Of a stretch of 54,163 bases of DNA, positions 16,027 to 24,855 are shown in pieces (within the stretch, counting starts at the first letter, position 1; the number at the start of each line of letters is the position of its first letter). Position numbers and translations under genes: made by a program. This stretch comes from Sphingobacteriales bacterium (GTDB lineage: Bacteria > Bacteroidota > Bacteroidia > Chitinophagales > Chitinophagaceae), in contig JAHEZE010000006.1 of assembly GCA_023251235.1 (NCBI GenBank), positions 1 to 54,163 on the forward strand. The letters are read 5' to 3'. The notes beneath the pieces were generated by a model. It was not told the origin of the DNA. It worked only from the letters and a program-made list of their open reading frames with translations, and searched no databases.

Positions 16027-17808
16027 TTAATATCCGGGGTTTTGTTTCATTTTCTTTACTCCATCGACACCGGCGCTTAAATCAATTTGTGTCTGTGGGA
16101 TAGGAAAATATTCATTTTTATTTTTTGTAAAGACTTTACTATTCAAATATGTTCTCATCGTTTTTTCTTTTTGTATATAAGCATTGATTTCATTATCTGC
16201 AATTCCCCATCTTACCAAATCAAAAAAACGGTGCCCTTCCATTCCAAATTCCAGCATTCTTTCATAACGTATTGCTTTGCGGGCATAGGCTTGTCCCTGT
16301 GCAGCAAAATATCCGTTTGGATAAGGTTTGATAAAATAATTTGCTGCTGCTGTATTCGTAAAACCCTTTGTAGGATCATTAGGATCTATATAAGTATGGA
16401 CCCATCCGTTTGAATCAGCAGCCCTGGTTCTTATCATGTTCACATATTCTTCTGCTTTATCAATGCTTCCTATTTCCGTTTCTACTTCAGCAGCCCAAAG
16501 TAATATATCTGCATAGCGGATAAGATTTACATTATTGGCTGTCGTTATATTCCCCCAAAAGTTAGCATCTGTTAAATGTGTTTCCTGTGATTTATAATAA
16601 ATGTTTTTTTTAGGACTGTAGGGTCCTTCATTAGCCTGGTCTCTTATATAATCCTTTCCGGGATGATTCCCCCAATCTAAATACGGAATGGCTCTGCGAC
16701 CTACTGTCCAATCCAACCGCGGATCTAATGTACCTGCATGGGGAGTAAAAGGGTCTGATGATTCATAGCCTTCATCACTAGTTACATCAGCCCCAGCATT
16801 ATTAAAATTATCAAGATCAGGCAACCCGGTAACGGGATCGGTTTTAAAATGATTGACGAGGTATTGAGAGGGTTGAAAAAATCCGCAGCATCCACCGGGA
16901 CCAATACCGGTACCGGGAAAGTTATATGCGTCACCATAATTACCATTTAATCCGACAGCACCATCATTGACCGACATCTGAACACTGAAAACAGATTCGG
17001 GGCTATTCTTAGTTGCCGGATTAAAATTATCAGCATAGTTTACTAAATGAAATTTACCACTGCTGATAATTGCCTCCAGTAATAGTTTGGCTTCAGCAAA
17101 TTTCTTTTGAAACATATAAGCTTTTGCCAATAGGGCCATGGCTGTATATTTAGTAGCTCTGCCAACTGCACCCTGGTAGGGATTCACATCTAAATTAGCA
17201 ACGGCATATTTCAGATCGGTTTCAATATCAGGCCAAATATCCTTGTCATTACTTACACGATAATTTCCATTTTCATAAGTAACGGTTTCATCTATGAACG
17301 GTACTTTATTCCATATTTTCTTTGCTTCAAAATGATAGTGTGCACGAAGAAATCTTGCTTCGGCAGCTATGCGTTTCTGATCAGCAGCTGAAATATCTTT
17401 TGCTTTCGCCATTATTCTCAACACACCATTGGCTCTTTGTACTCCATCATATACAACACCCCACTTGGTGGAAAGAGGATAGTTGCTTGCAGTAGGAACG
17501 AATTGTTCAAATACTGTAATGTCACCTGCAAGATCATCCAGTTCAGAACCTTTATATGCTTCGCTTCCGGCAACACTTCCATATATCCAATTTGATCCCG
17601 ACGAGCCTATATCACTTTTACTGCTGCCTACACCATCGAGTAAAGAGTAAGCACCAATCAATAGACCTTCTACTCCTCTTTTATTGGCAAGCGCAGTTTC
17701 ATCTAACTGGCCAAGAGGTCTTTTATCCAAATAGGCTTTGCTACAGGAGTAAATAGTAAAACCGAAAATCGCGGCGATAAAAATTATTTTAAAAAACTTC
17801 ATAAACAT
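16027..17808 (-). CDS. SusD/RagB-family outer-membrane nutrient-binding lipoprotein
   Basis: 593-residue surface lipoprotein that caps the SusC channel and binds the incoming oligosaccharide or other nutrient. Signal peptide with lipobox (FGFTIYSC|SK), then the SusD N-terminal signature (YLDKRPLGQLDE, NKRGVEGLLIGAYSLLDG), TPR-like helices (ARFLRAHYHFEAKKIW) and the C-terminal block (RKAIRYERMLEFGMEGHRFFDLVRWG). It could also start at the in-frame ATG two codons later. It lies 18 bp after susC and 1 bp before the kinase. No glycoside hydrolase, lyase or sulfatase is nearby, so the substrate cannot be guessed. Confidence 0.95.
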   Translation of the reverse strand: MFMKFFKIIFIAAIFGFTIYSCSKAYLDKRPLGQLDETALANKRGVEGLLIGAYSLLDGVGSSKSDIGSSGSNWIYGSVAGSEAYKGSELDDLAGDITVFEQFVPTASNYPLSTKWGVVYDGVQRANGVLRIMAKAKDISAADQKRIAAEARFLRAHYHFEAKKIWNKVPFIDETVTYENGNYRVSNDKDIWPDIETDLKYAVANLDVNPYQGAVGRATKYTAMALLAKAYMFQKKFAEAKLLLEAIISSGKFHLVNYADNFNPATKNSPESVFSVQMSVNDGAVGLNGNYGDAYNFPGTGIGPGGCCGFFQPSQYLVNHFKTDPVTGLPDLDNFNNAGADVTSDEGYESSDPFTPHAGTLDPRLDWTVGRRAIPYLDWGNHPGKDYIRDQANEGPYSPKKNIYYKSQETHLTDANFWGNITTANNVNLIRYADILLWAAEVETEIGSIDKAEEYVNMIRTRAADSNGWVHTYIDPNDPTKGFTNTAAANYFIKPYPNGYFAAQGQAYARKAIRYERMLEFGMEGHRFFDLVRWGIADNEINAYIQKEKTMRTYLNSKVFTKNKNEYFPIPQTQIDLSAGVDGVKKMKQNPGY

Positions 17809-17826
17809 GAATTTTAATAATTAAAA

Positions 17827-20800
17827 TCAAAAATTCATACTGATGCCCAGCAAATATTGTTTCTGGTTATTCGGATAGTTTCCGAAATCAATTCCAAAAA
17901 AATTACTTTGACCAGATAGTTCAGGATCAAGGCCGGTATATTTTGTTATCGTAAAAAGGTTAACGGCTTGTACATAAATTCTCAGTTTTTCAATCTTGAT
18001 CTTTTGCAATAAAGTTCTTGCTAATGCATAACCCAGTATCATTGATTTGTTGCGGAAATAAGATCCATCTTCTAAAGAATAAGAATTTAAAGCACCAATA
18101 TTACTAAAGTTGATTCCGTTTTCTATGATGGGTATAGTTGCACTGACATTTTTAGGAGTCCATGAATTATAAAGTAATGCCTTGCCTTTTGCAGTATTTC
18201 CGCTTTGAAAAAAATCTGTCCCAAACTTAAATATGTTCAGTACATCATTACCGAAAGAGCCATAACAGAAAGTGGAAAAATCAAAGTTTTTATAATTAAT
18301 ACCAATATTAATACCAACTGTAAATTTAGGATTTGGATTTCCAAAATAAACCCTGTCATCATCGCTAATACTATGATCCTGGTTTGCGTCTAAATATCTG
18401 AAGCAACCAGGAGCCGCTGCATCCTGCACCGGAGCTTTGCTTACCTCATTATCATCTTTAAAAATGCCAATGATCTTGTACCCGTAAAACTGACTTATTG
18501 AATGACCTACTTCATTCCTCACAAATGGAAAGGACCCTCCAACACTGGAAAAAAAATAGGGCAGATCGTTTAACTTAAGAATTTTATTCTTATAAGCAGA
18601 CAGTGTTACAGCGGCATTCCAATACCAGTCCCTTGACCATTTGCCTTTTGAACCGAGTAAAATATCAAAGCCTGCGTTTTGCACAACGCCTACATTGATA
18701 TTTGGCGTTACCGCTCCACCTAATACATCCGGTAATGAAGCCGGGAATAATAAACCTTTTGATTTTTTCTTATACCAATCAGCGGTGATGCTTAATTTAT
18801 TATTCCATAAAATAGATTCAATACCGATATTGGTTACAATGTCATCCTGCCAACCTGAATTAGGATCGCCGATTCTCACTTGCCTGAATCCCTGGACAAC
18901 TGTATTACTGGTACCATAAATATCATAATAGGCATCGCCTATTGATCCTCCATATAAAGTATATTGATTAAACGGATCTGTATTGCCATAGTAGCCGGTC
19001 TTGCCCCAGCTTGCTCTCAATTTGAGATCACTTAACCAATTGATGGGTTTCATAAATTTTTCTTCAGTAATTCTCCATGCAGCACTGATTGAAGGAAACC
19101 ACCCATACCGGCTTTTAGGACTAAAAACAGATGCTCCGTCTCTTCTTAACGTACCGGTTAGAAAATATTTTTCTTTAAATCTATAATCAGCTCTGCTAAT
19201 AAAAGAATATAAGGCAGATGCACCAGCGAAGCTATAATTAGATTGTCCAACGGAACTGCCATTGCTAAGAAAACGATAGTTTACATCATTGGTAAAGAAA
19301 CCAGATCTCTGTCCGCCTACTTCACGGTTATAATTATTGATAGCTTCTGTACCGATTAACACTTCAATATGATTATCCTTTTTGAATGTTTTAGAAAACC
19401 TTAGTGTATTTGTCCATGTCCATGATCTGTTATAACCCGAAGATTCCACAAACGAGTTGCTGGGAAGGTTTGTAGGACTTGGCAGATAGGAATTGAATGT
19501 ATAGTTGTAGGAATTATAGTTAACTAAATTCCCTCCAAAACTTGTTCGGGCTGTAAGAGATTTGAGAAAGTCAACTTCCACATAAGCATTTCCAAATATT
19601 TCCCAATAATTACCCCTATCATCTTTTCCCAAAGTGCGACTGGCAACTGGATTTTCTGAATAGTTCTGAGGATTAAAATGTGCCCATCCTCCTTTTATAT
19701 CATAAACCGGTAAAATTGGCGGGGTAAGTATCGAATTGGAAATCTCATTACTATTGGGTCCTTGCTGAGTAGCGATCTTTGGATTATCCCGGTAAGCTAA
19801 TTGCAGGTTTTCACCCATTCGAATATTGTTATTTACAGAGAACTCCGTATTAATTCTGACTGTATATCTTTTCAAATAAGTATTCAATGCAGTTCCTTCC
19901 TCATCCAGGTAGCCAACTGAAAACAAATATTTATTTTTTTCATTGGCCCCTGAAACAGTTAATGAATGATTTTGACTAAAGGCTGGTTTGAATATTTCAT
20001 GAAACCAGTCTGTACCTGTTTTATTAGCTTCTACTATCTGGTAAATAGGTCCACTGGTAAAGTCAATGTTATTTAGAGAAGGATTTACAAGTGGATCGTT
20101 TGCAAAAAGACCCACATTTACTCCTGCAATAAAATAATCAGGTAATATTGGTTTTATGCCATTCCCATATAAAGGATCATACGGATTTCCATTTCCGCTT
20201 ACTTGTCCCGAATTTTTATAAGCTATCCATGAAAGATCAGCCGTTTCCTGTGGATTCAGCAAATCAAGACCTTTCTTTAATGGTCTCGTAGTACTTACAT
20301 AGGAATCATAACTGATTCTTGTTTTGCCTTGCTTACCTTGCCGGGTAGTGATCACTATTACACCGTTTGCACCACGTACACCATAAATAGAATAGGCGCC
20401 TGCATCTTTCAATACCTGTAATGATTCAATATCATTTGGGTTAAGACTATTTATATTTCCCTGAACGCCATCGATAATATATAGTGGAGTAACATCACCG
20501 AAATTTCCAATACCGTGCAGTCGGACATTACTGGCGCCACCCGGCATCCCTGAAGTAATGACATTCAAGCCGGCCACTCTTCCCTGCAGCATTTGTTCTA
20601 CCTGTCCTGAGGGAATCGCTGTAAGATCTTTTGGTTTTACTATAGCAACAGAACCTGTTATTTCTTTTACCTTTTGCGAACTATATCCTGTTACTATTAT
20701 ATCGTCCAGTGTAACTATTGTTGCCTGTAAAATGATTTTTAAATTTGTTTCAGTACCTAATTTTAATTGTTGTGTTTTGAAACCAATAAAAGATATTTCA

Positions 20801-21126
20801 AGTACATCGCCTGTTTTAGCATTAATGGTAAATGAGCCGTCATTTAACGTAACCGTGGCAATGCTTGAACCTTTCAAACTTACTGTGGCTCCGGCAAGAG
20901 GAACCTTATTATCATTTAATACAAGTCCTGAAATTTTTTGCTGGGCAAATGTTATAAAACAGAAAGAAATACATACAAATAGGAGCAAATTTTTTTTAAT
21001 ACCACTTTTTTTAATCTGTTCTTTTTGTGGCAATGAAGAAATTAAATTATTTAATAAACTATGGCTCTTTTTTAAAGCATAAGGCTTCTGGGCAATCTGA
21101 GTTGGTTTATTGCAGGAACCAGACAT
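17827..21126 (-). CDS. SusC/RagA-family TonB-dependent transporter
   Basis: 1099-residue outer-membrane porin. The signal peptide (NLLLFVCISFCFITFAQQ) follows an unusual 44-residue basic, polar N-terminal extension. Next come a carboxypeptidase-regulatory-like domain (about 62-150, ISGLVLNDNKVPLAGATVSL), a TonB-interacting region, the plug (from ITGSVAIVKPKDL; VRLHGIGNFGDVTPLYIIDGV; GVRGANGVIVITTRQG) and a long beta-barrel ending in aromatic F. There is no internal Met before the signal; a TTG near codon 32 could be the true start. It heads the susC-susD-kinase-regulators operon. No sigma/anti-sigma pair is present, consistent with control by the downstream two-component genes. Confidence 0.95.
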   Translation of the reverse strand: MSGSCNKPTQIAQKPYALKKSHSLLNNLISSLPQKEQIKKSGIKKNLLLFVCISFCFITFAQQKISGLVLNDNKVPLAGATVSLKGSSIATVTLNDGSFTINAKTGDVLEISFIGFKTQQLKLGTETNLKIILQATIVTLDDIIVTGYSSQKVKEITGSVAIVKPKDLTAIPSGQVEQMLQGRVAGLNVITSGMPGGASNVRLHGIGNFGDVTPLYIIDGVQGNINSLNPNDIESLQVLKDAGAYSIYGVRGANGVIVITTRQGKQGKTRISYDSYVSTTRPLKKGLDLLNPQETADLSWIAYKNSGQVSGNGNPYDPLYGNGIKPILPDYFIAGVNVGLFANDPLVNPSLNNIDFTSGPIYQIVEANKTGTDWFHEIFKPAFSQNHSLTVSGANEKNKYLFSVGYLDEEGTALNTYLKRYTVRINTEFSVNNNIRMGENLQLAYRDNPKIATQQGPNSNEISNSILTPPILPVYDIKGGWAHFNPQNYSENPVASRTLGKDDRGNYWEIFGNAYVEVDFLKSLTARTSFGGNLVNYNSYNYTFNSYLPSPTNLPSNSFVESSGYNRSWTWTNTLRFSKTFKKDNHIEVLIGTEAINNYNREVGGQRSGFFTNDVNYRFLSNGSSVGQSNYSFAGASALYSFISRADYRFKEKYFLTGTLRRDGASVFSPKSRYGWFPSISAAWRITEEKFMKPINWLSDLKLRASWGKTGYYGNTDPFNQYTLYGGSIGDAYYDIYGTSNTVVQGFRQVRIGDPNSGWQDDIVTNIGIESILWNNKLSITADWYKKKSKGLLFPASLPDVLGGAVTPNINVGVVQNAGFDILLGSKGKWSRDWYWNAAVTLSAYKNKILKLNDLPYFFSSVGGSFPFVRNEVGHSISQFYGYKIIGIFKDDNEVSKAPVQDAAAPGCFRYLDANQDHSISDDDRVYFGNPNPKFTVGINIGINYKNFDFSTFCYGSFGNDVLNIFKFGTDFFQSGNTAKGKALLYNSWTPKNVSATIPIIENGINFSNIGALNSYSLEDGSYFRNKSMILGYALARTLLQKIKIEKLRIYVQAVNLFTITKYTGLDPELSGQSNFFGIDFGNYPNNQKQYLLGISMNF

Positions 21127-21423
21127 ATATCTGCATCTTGTTTATTGAAGTTACTTATTTCAGGGTAAAAAGATTTCTGATTCAAAGCTATCTCGATTTT
21201 AATCTTCTTGTATTGTGAATGAGTAATTGACAATTTGGAAGGGTGCTTTAACTGTATTTATTGGTAGTTGGGTATAACTTATTTGGCATCTACGTTTAAT
21301 CTATTTTGGAAGAATGCTTTTTGCAGCCAGTAAAAGAACTCAGGATTAAAAATGTTGACAAATTATTGTGAAATAAAAATATAATTTGCTGTCTGTTTAA
21401 ACCCGGAGTTTTAATTCAGTAGA
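21127..21423. other. Divergent intergenic region upstream of susC
   Basis: 297 bp of A/T-rich sequence between the divergent susC operon and a plus-strand barrel gene. It must hold both promoters and probably any LytTR binding direct repeats. I could not pick a site I trust and saw none of the GC-rich dispersed repeats here. Confidence 0.4.
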
Positions 21424-22419
21424 ATGCGAAGAAGCAAATATTTTATTTTCATATTGTTTGGATTATTGTATTTCTCAGGATTATTTGCACAGTCTCAGAT
21501 TGATACATCTTATATTCAATCATTTTCAAAAAAAAATGATATTGAAGTATATTCAGGATTTACGAATACAGTTTTTCATTTCCGGCATTTAAATAATGAC
21601 AATTTTTTCAGTCATCATAAGCTTATAGCCAATACAAGGGCAAGCATGGGTTTTACATTTGATTATAAATGGCTATCCATTGATTATTCAAAAAATTTGC
21701 CGGGCACAGCAATTAACAACAGGGCTACAAGCATCAAAGCGCTGGGTCTGCATTTCCGCACAAGAAGAAATAATTATTTAATTGAAGCGGGAACACAAAA
21801 GTTTAAAGGGCTGGTGCTGCCACTGAACCGGCGTCAGAGAGAGTTTGAAAATTATAATGATATTAATTACAGAAACTACTCGGCACGGGTTATTTATATT
21901 TTCAATGCAGGTAAATTTTCTTTGAAGGCAGCTGAAAGTTATTCTGCTTTACAATTGAGAAGTGCAGACAGTTTTATGTTTGGAGTTTCATCACTTTATC
22001 AGCATTTTAAACTAAAATCAGATTTAATCGGGTCCTATGAACGATCAGATAGTTTATTTCTGAATGCAGTAAGAAAAAATCCCAAAACATTTAATATTTT
22101 ATATACAGTTGGGTACACCTATAATTTTGTTTTTGATCGGGGCAAGTGGAGTGTAAACCCGGGATTTTTTGCAGGCGCAGGCTGGCAAAAAAGTATTTCC
22201 GGAGAACAGCAAAAACGTTTTAAAGGGATTTCTGATTTTCAGGTTTATTTAAATGCAGGTCATAATGGAGACTTATTTTATTATTACATACGGGCAAAAT
22301 ATTACAGACTCTTTAATCACCTGGTAAGCTCTGATATGTCAACAAGAAATGATGCACTGAGTCTGACTCTTGGGTACAGGATTGGTACTTTGAAACATAA
22401 AATTTTCGGCTTATTATAA
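21424..22419 (+). CDS. Putative outer-membrane beta-barrel protein (DUF4421-like)
   Basis: 331 residues with a signal peptide (FILFGLLYFSGLFAQSQ) and DTSYIQSFSKKNDIEVYSGF immediately after cleavage. The rest is alternating hydrophobic/polar strands rich in Tyr, Phe, Asn and Arg, including NYNDINYRNYSARVIYIFNA and a C-terminal SLTLGYRIG strand. The layout resembles the DUF4421 family of bacteroidotal barrels, but that assignment is from memory and only moderately sure. It is transcribed alone, divergently from susC. Function unknown. Confidence 0.65.
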   Translation: MRRSKYFIFILFGLLYFSGLFAQSQIDTSYIQSFSKKNDIEVYSGFTNTVFHFRHLNNDNFFSHHKLIANTRASMGFTFDYKWLSIDYSKNLPGTAINNRATSIKALGLHFRTRRNNYLIEAGTQKFKGLVLPLNRRQREFENYNDINYRNYSARVIYIFNAGKFSLKAAESYSALQLRSADSFMFGVSSLYQHFKLKSDLIGSYERSDSLFLNAVRKNPKTFNILYTVGYTYNFVFDRGKWSVNPGFFAGAGWQKSISGEQQKRFKGISDFQVYLNAGHNGDLFYYYIRAKYYRLFNHLVSSDMSTRNDALSLTLGYRIGTLKHKIFGLL

Positions 22420-22495
22420 AATTCTTTGCGAGATATTCTAAAAACTCGATAAAGCTGATTTAAAAGGAATGTTGAAAAATTACCGCAAAGTGGTA

Positions 22496-22527
22496 TTGAC
22501 TTCAGGTATCAAATACCCTTATCTTGC
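22496..22527 (+). promoter_or_regulatory. Probable ssb promoter
   Basis: TTGAC at 22496-22500 and TATCTTGC at 22520-22527, separated by 19 bp, approximate the TTTG-N19-TAnnTTTG pattern. The leader to the ATG at 22569 would be about 40 nt. Confidence 0.45.
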
Positions 22528-22568
22528 ACCTGTTAATAATTTTTACGTACGATTTAAAATTGAGCACT

Positions 22569-22982
22569 ATGATTAAGTTACAGATTATCGGAAACCTCGG
22601 CAAAGATTGCGTGGTTAACACAGTGAATGGCAAAAATGTCATCAACTTTACCGTTGCACACACTGAAAAGTACAAAGACAGCCAGGGCAATAATCAGGAA
22701 AAAACTACCTGGGTTGATTGCGCTTACTGGACAGACAAAACAGGTATTTCACCTTACCTTACTAAAGGAAAACAGGTGTTTGCAGAAGGCCAACCAGAAG
22801 TAAGAACTTTTACAAGACAGGATGGTACCGCCGGAGCATCTCTTTCACTCCGTGTACGAGAAGTACAGTTGTTGGGTGGTCGTGGAGAAAATGCCGGAAC
22901 ATCTGCTGCTGCTTCAGCCCCATCTGCTGCAGTTCCATCAGCTGCAGATATTACTGAGCCGGTTGATGACCTTCCGTTTTAA
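22569..22982 (+). CDS. ssb: Single-stranded DNA-binding protein
   Basis: 137-residue OB-fold protein that coats single-stranded DNA during replication and repair. It starts MIKLQIIGNLGKDC, followed by VNFTVAHTEKY-like strands (here INFTVAHTEKYK), the WVDCAYW core, a short Ala/Ser/Pro-rich linker, and an acidic tip DDLPF, which in SSBs recruits partner proteins. The frame stays open 15 codons upstream, but those residues are not SSB-like and the promoter lies inside that stretch, so the 22569 start is preferred. A strong terminator follows. Confidence 0.95.
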   Translation: MIKLQIIGNLGKDCVVNTVNGKNVINFTVAHTEKYKDSQGNNQEKTTWVDCAYWTDKTGISPYLTKGKQVFAEGQPEVRTFTRQDGTAGASLSLRVREVQLLGGRGENAGTSAAASAPSAAVPSAADITEPVDDLPF

Positions 22983-23007
22983 AGAGTCGATTAAAACAAA
23001 TAGTGTA

Positions 23008-23037
23008 ATGCCCCGCCTCAGGCGGGGCATTTTTATT
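23008..23037 (+). terminator. Intrinsic terminator of ssb
   Basis: Perfect 10-bp GC-rich stem ATGCCCCGCC/GGCGGGGCAT with TCA loop, followed by TTTTTATTTTA. Confidence 0.92.
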
Positions 23038-23149
23038 TTACCGGATTCTTGTATCTTGAAACTTTGAAGTGGAGATTATTTTTTTATTACTGTTCCCTGT
23101 TTTCCCAATGAACTTTCGATAAATTTGATAACAACTAAAACTTCAGCAT

Positions 23150-24544
23150 ATGTCATCCCGTCGAAAATTTTTACAAAAACTTAGTGGTACGGCCATTCTA
23201 TTAGGGGCTGGCAATCTATCAAAATTAATGGCTGAAGAAAATTATGAAACAAGAATAATCCAGTGGGAAAGAAAAATTTCAGCAAACGATAAAATAAGAA
23301 TTGCTGTAATCGGTACAGGCATTATGGGCCATAATGACATGGAAACTGCTTTAAAGATTCCGGGAGTGGAACTGGCGGCTGCTTGTGATTTATATACCGG
23401 TCGTTTGGAAAGAATGAAAGAAATGTATGGCAAAGATTTATTCACTACAAAAGATTACCGGGAGATTCTCGAGAAAAAAGATATTGATGCCGTCATCATT
23501 GCGACCAGTGATAACTGGCATTCCCGTATTACTATTGATGCATTGAATAAAGGCAAACATGTGTATTGCGAAAAGCCAATGGTTCATAAACTCAGCCAGG
23601 GATGGGAGGTGATTAATGCCTGGAAAAAATCAGGAAAGACCATGCAGGTGGGCAGCCAGGGAATCAGTGGTGTCAGTTTTACAAAAGCAAGAGAACTTTA
23701 CCAATCAGGGGAAATTGGAAAACTGAATTGCATAGAAGCCACATACGATCGCCAGGATGCAATAGGGGCATGGGAATATACTTTTCCTACTGATGAATCT
23801 CCGCAAACAGTAGATTGGGACCGGTATGTTTCAATGATGAACCCGAAACCAAAATATGATGCAAAGAAATTTTTCTGGTGGAGAAATTATAAAGATTTTG
23901 GAACAGCAATGTCTGGTGACTTATTTGTTCATTTGCTTACAGGCATTCATTATGTAACCGGTTCAAAAGGTCCGGACAAAATATATTCCTCCGGTCAACT
24001 AACTTACTGGAAAGATGGCCGTGATGTTCCTGATGTATTGGTTGCCATTATGGATTATCCTGAAACAAAAGAACACCCTGCTTTCCAGACAATGTTACGG
24101 GTAAATTTTATCAGCGGCGGTGGTGATAGAAGTGTTGTACGCTATATCGGAAGCGAAGGGGTAATGGAAAAAACCGGAAGCGGTGTAAAAATTTCTCACA
24201 GCCTTATGTCCAAAGCGCCGGGTATTGGCGGATGGGATTCATTATACAGTTATCCGCAGGCAATGCAGGATGAATTGCAAAAAAGATATGATGAAAAATG
24301 GACAGCTGAGGATAAAAAAATTCCTGTAAAACCTGCTGTTCTTTTTGAGGCCCCACCCAACAATGATGAACATGTTGAACACTTCACTAATTTTTTTGAA
24401 GGTGTGCGGAATAATAAACCGGTGATTGAAGATCCTATTACGGGTTTTCGTGCAGCGGCTCCCTGTCTTGCTGCCAATGACAGTTATTTCCAGAAAAAAA
24501 TAATTAACTGGGATGCTGATAAGATGCAGTTGGTAAAGGGGTAA
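23150..24544 (+). CDS. Tat-exported Gfo/Idh/MocA-family oxidoreductase
   Basis: 464-residue NAD(P)-dependent oxidoreductase of the glucose-fructose oxidoreductase family. A twin-arginine signal (SSRRKFLQKLSGTAILLGAG) suggests export in folded form with its cofactor bound. The Rossmann fold begins at IRIAVIGTGIMGHND (near residue 49), and the family EKPM motif (HVYCEKPMVHK, about residue 145) supplies the conserved lysine. The C-terminal half has the usual substrate-domain layout, including FFWWRNYKDFGTAMSGDLFVHLL. Bacteroidotal members with this signal commonly act on sugars in the periplasm; the actual substrate is unknown. It stands alone. Confidence 0.9.
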   Translation: MSSRRKFLQKLSGTAILLGAGNLSKLMAEENYETRIIQWERKISANDKIRIAVIGTGIMGHNDMETALKIPGVELAAACDLYTGRLERMKEMYGKDLFTTKDYREILEKKDIDAVIIATSDNWHSRITIDALNKGKHVYCEKPMVHKLSQGWEVINAWKKSGKTMQVGSQGISGVSFTKARELYQSGEIGKLNCIEATYDRQDAIGAWEYTFPTDESPQTVDWDRYVSMMNPKPKYDAKKFFWWRNYKDFGTAMSGDLFVHLLTGIHYVTGSKGPDKIYSSGQLTYWKDGRDVPDVLVAIMDYPETKEHPAFQTMLRVNFISGGGDRSVVRYIGSEGVMEKTGSGVKISHSLMSKAPGIGGWDSLYSYPQAMQDELQKRYDEKWTAEDKKIPVKPAVLFEAPPNNDEHVEHFTNFFEGVRNNKPVIEDPITGFRAAAPCLAANDSYFQKKIINWDADKMQLVKG

Positions 24545-24582
24545 TTTTTTTGTACCAGGCTTTATTGCTACTATCATCTTTT

Positions 24583-24626
24583 GTTGTGCCTGCCTGCACG
24601 TAGCTGTTTCGGCGGAGGCAGGTCAC
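24583..24626. repeat. 44-bp composite palindromic repeat, copy 2
   Basis: Reverse complement of 462-505 with 43 of 44 positions identical. The one change (C to T) breaks a pair of the inner GCCG/CGGC stem. Confidence 0.85.
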
Positions 24627-24767
24627 ACACTTTTACGCTTGGTAATTCTAATCAGCAATCCTGAATAATCTTAGTTCTATTCATTTCTTATCGTGTCTTG
24701 TAGTTTTAGTTTGCTTCGGCTTGCCGTCATCTAAAGTACATTTGCGTATTTAGTTCAGTAGGCCGAA

Positions 24768-24791
24768 GCCTGCTCGTCCGGTCAGGCGGGC
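24768..24791. repeat. CCTGCC-family palindrome
   Basis: GCCTGCTCGTCCGG followed by TCAGGCGGGC; arms GCCTG/CAGGC with an imperfect core. A diverged member of the family at 421-440. Confidence 0.5.
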
Positions 24792-24855
24792 AATCTGGAA
24801 ATAACATCAACATTGTACTGTATTAACCATTCACTTCTTTTTTGTTTCTTTGCCC

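Larger units (their letters stand above)
24545..24855. other. Repeat-bearing intergenic region before the Ldh gene
   Basis: 311 bp without a gene. Contents: the second copy of the 44-bp element (24583-24626), an 8-bp inverted pair GCTTCGGC/GCCGAAGC (24713-24720, 24762-24769), and a CCTGCC-type palindrome (24768-24791). The sequence TTTCTTTG lies 6 bp before the ATG at 24856. Confidence 0.6.

Noticed and set aside
22524-22568. Longer SSB starting 15 codons upstream
   Set aside because: The extra residues are not SSB-like and the likely promoter would overlap them.
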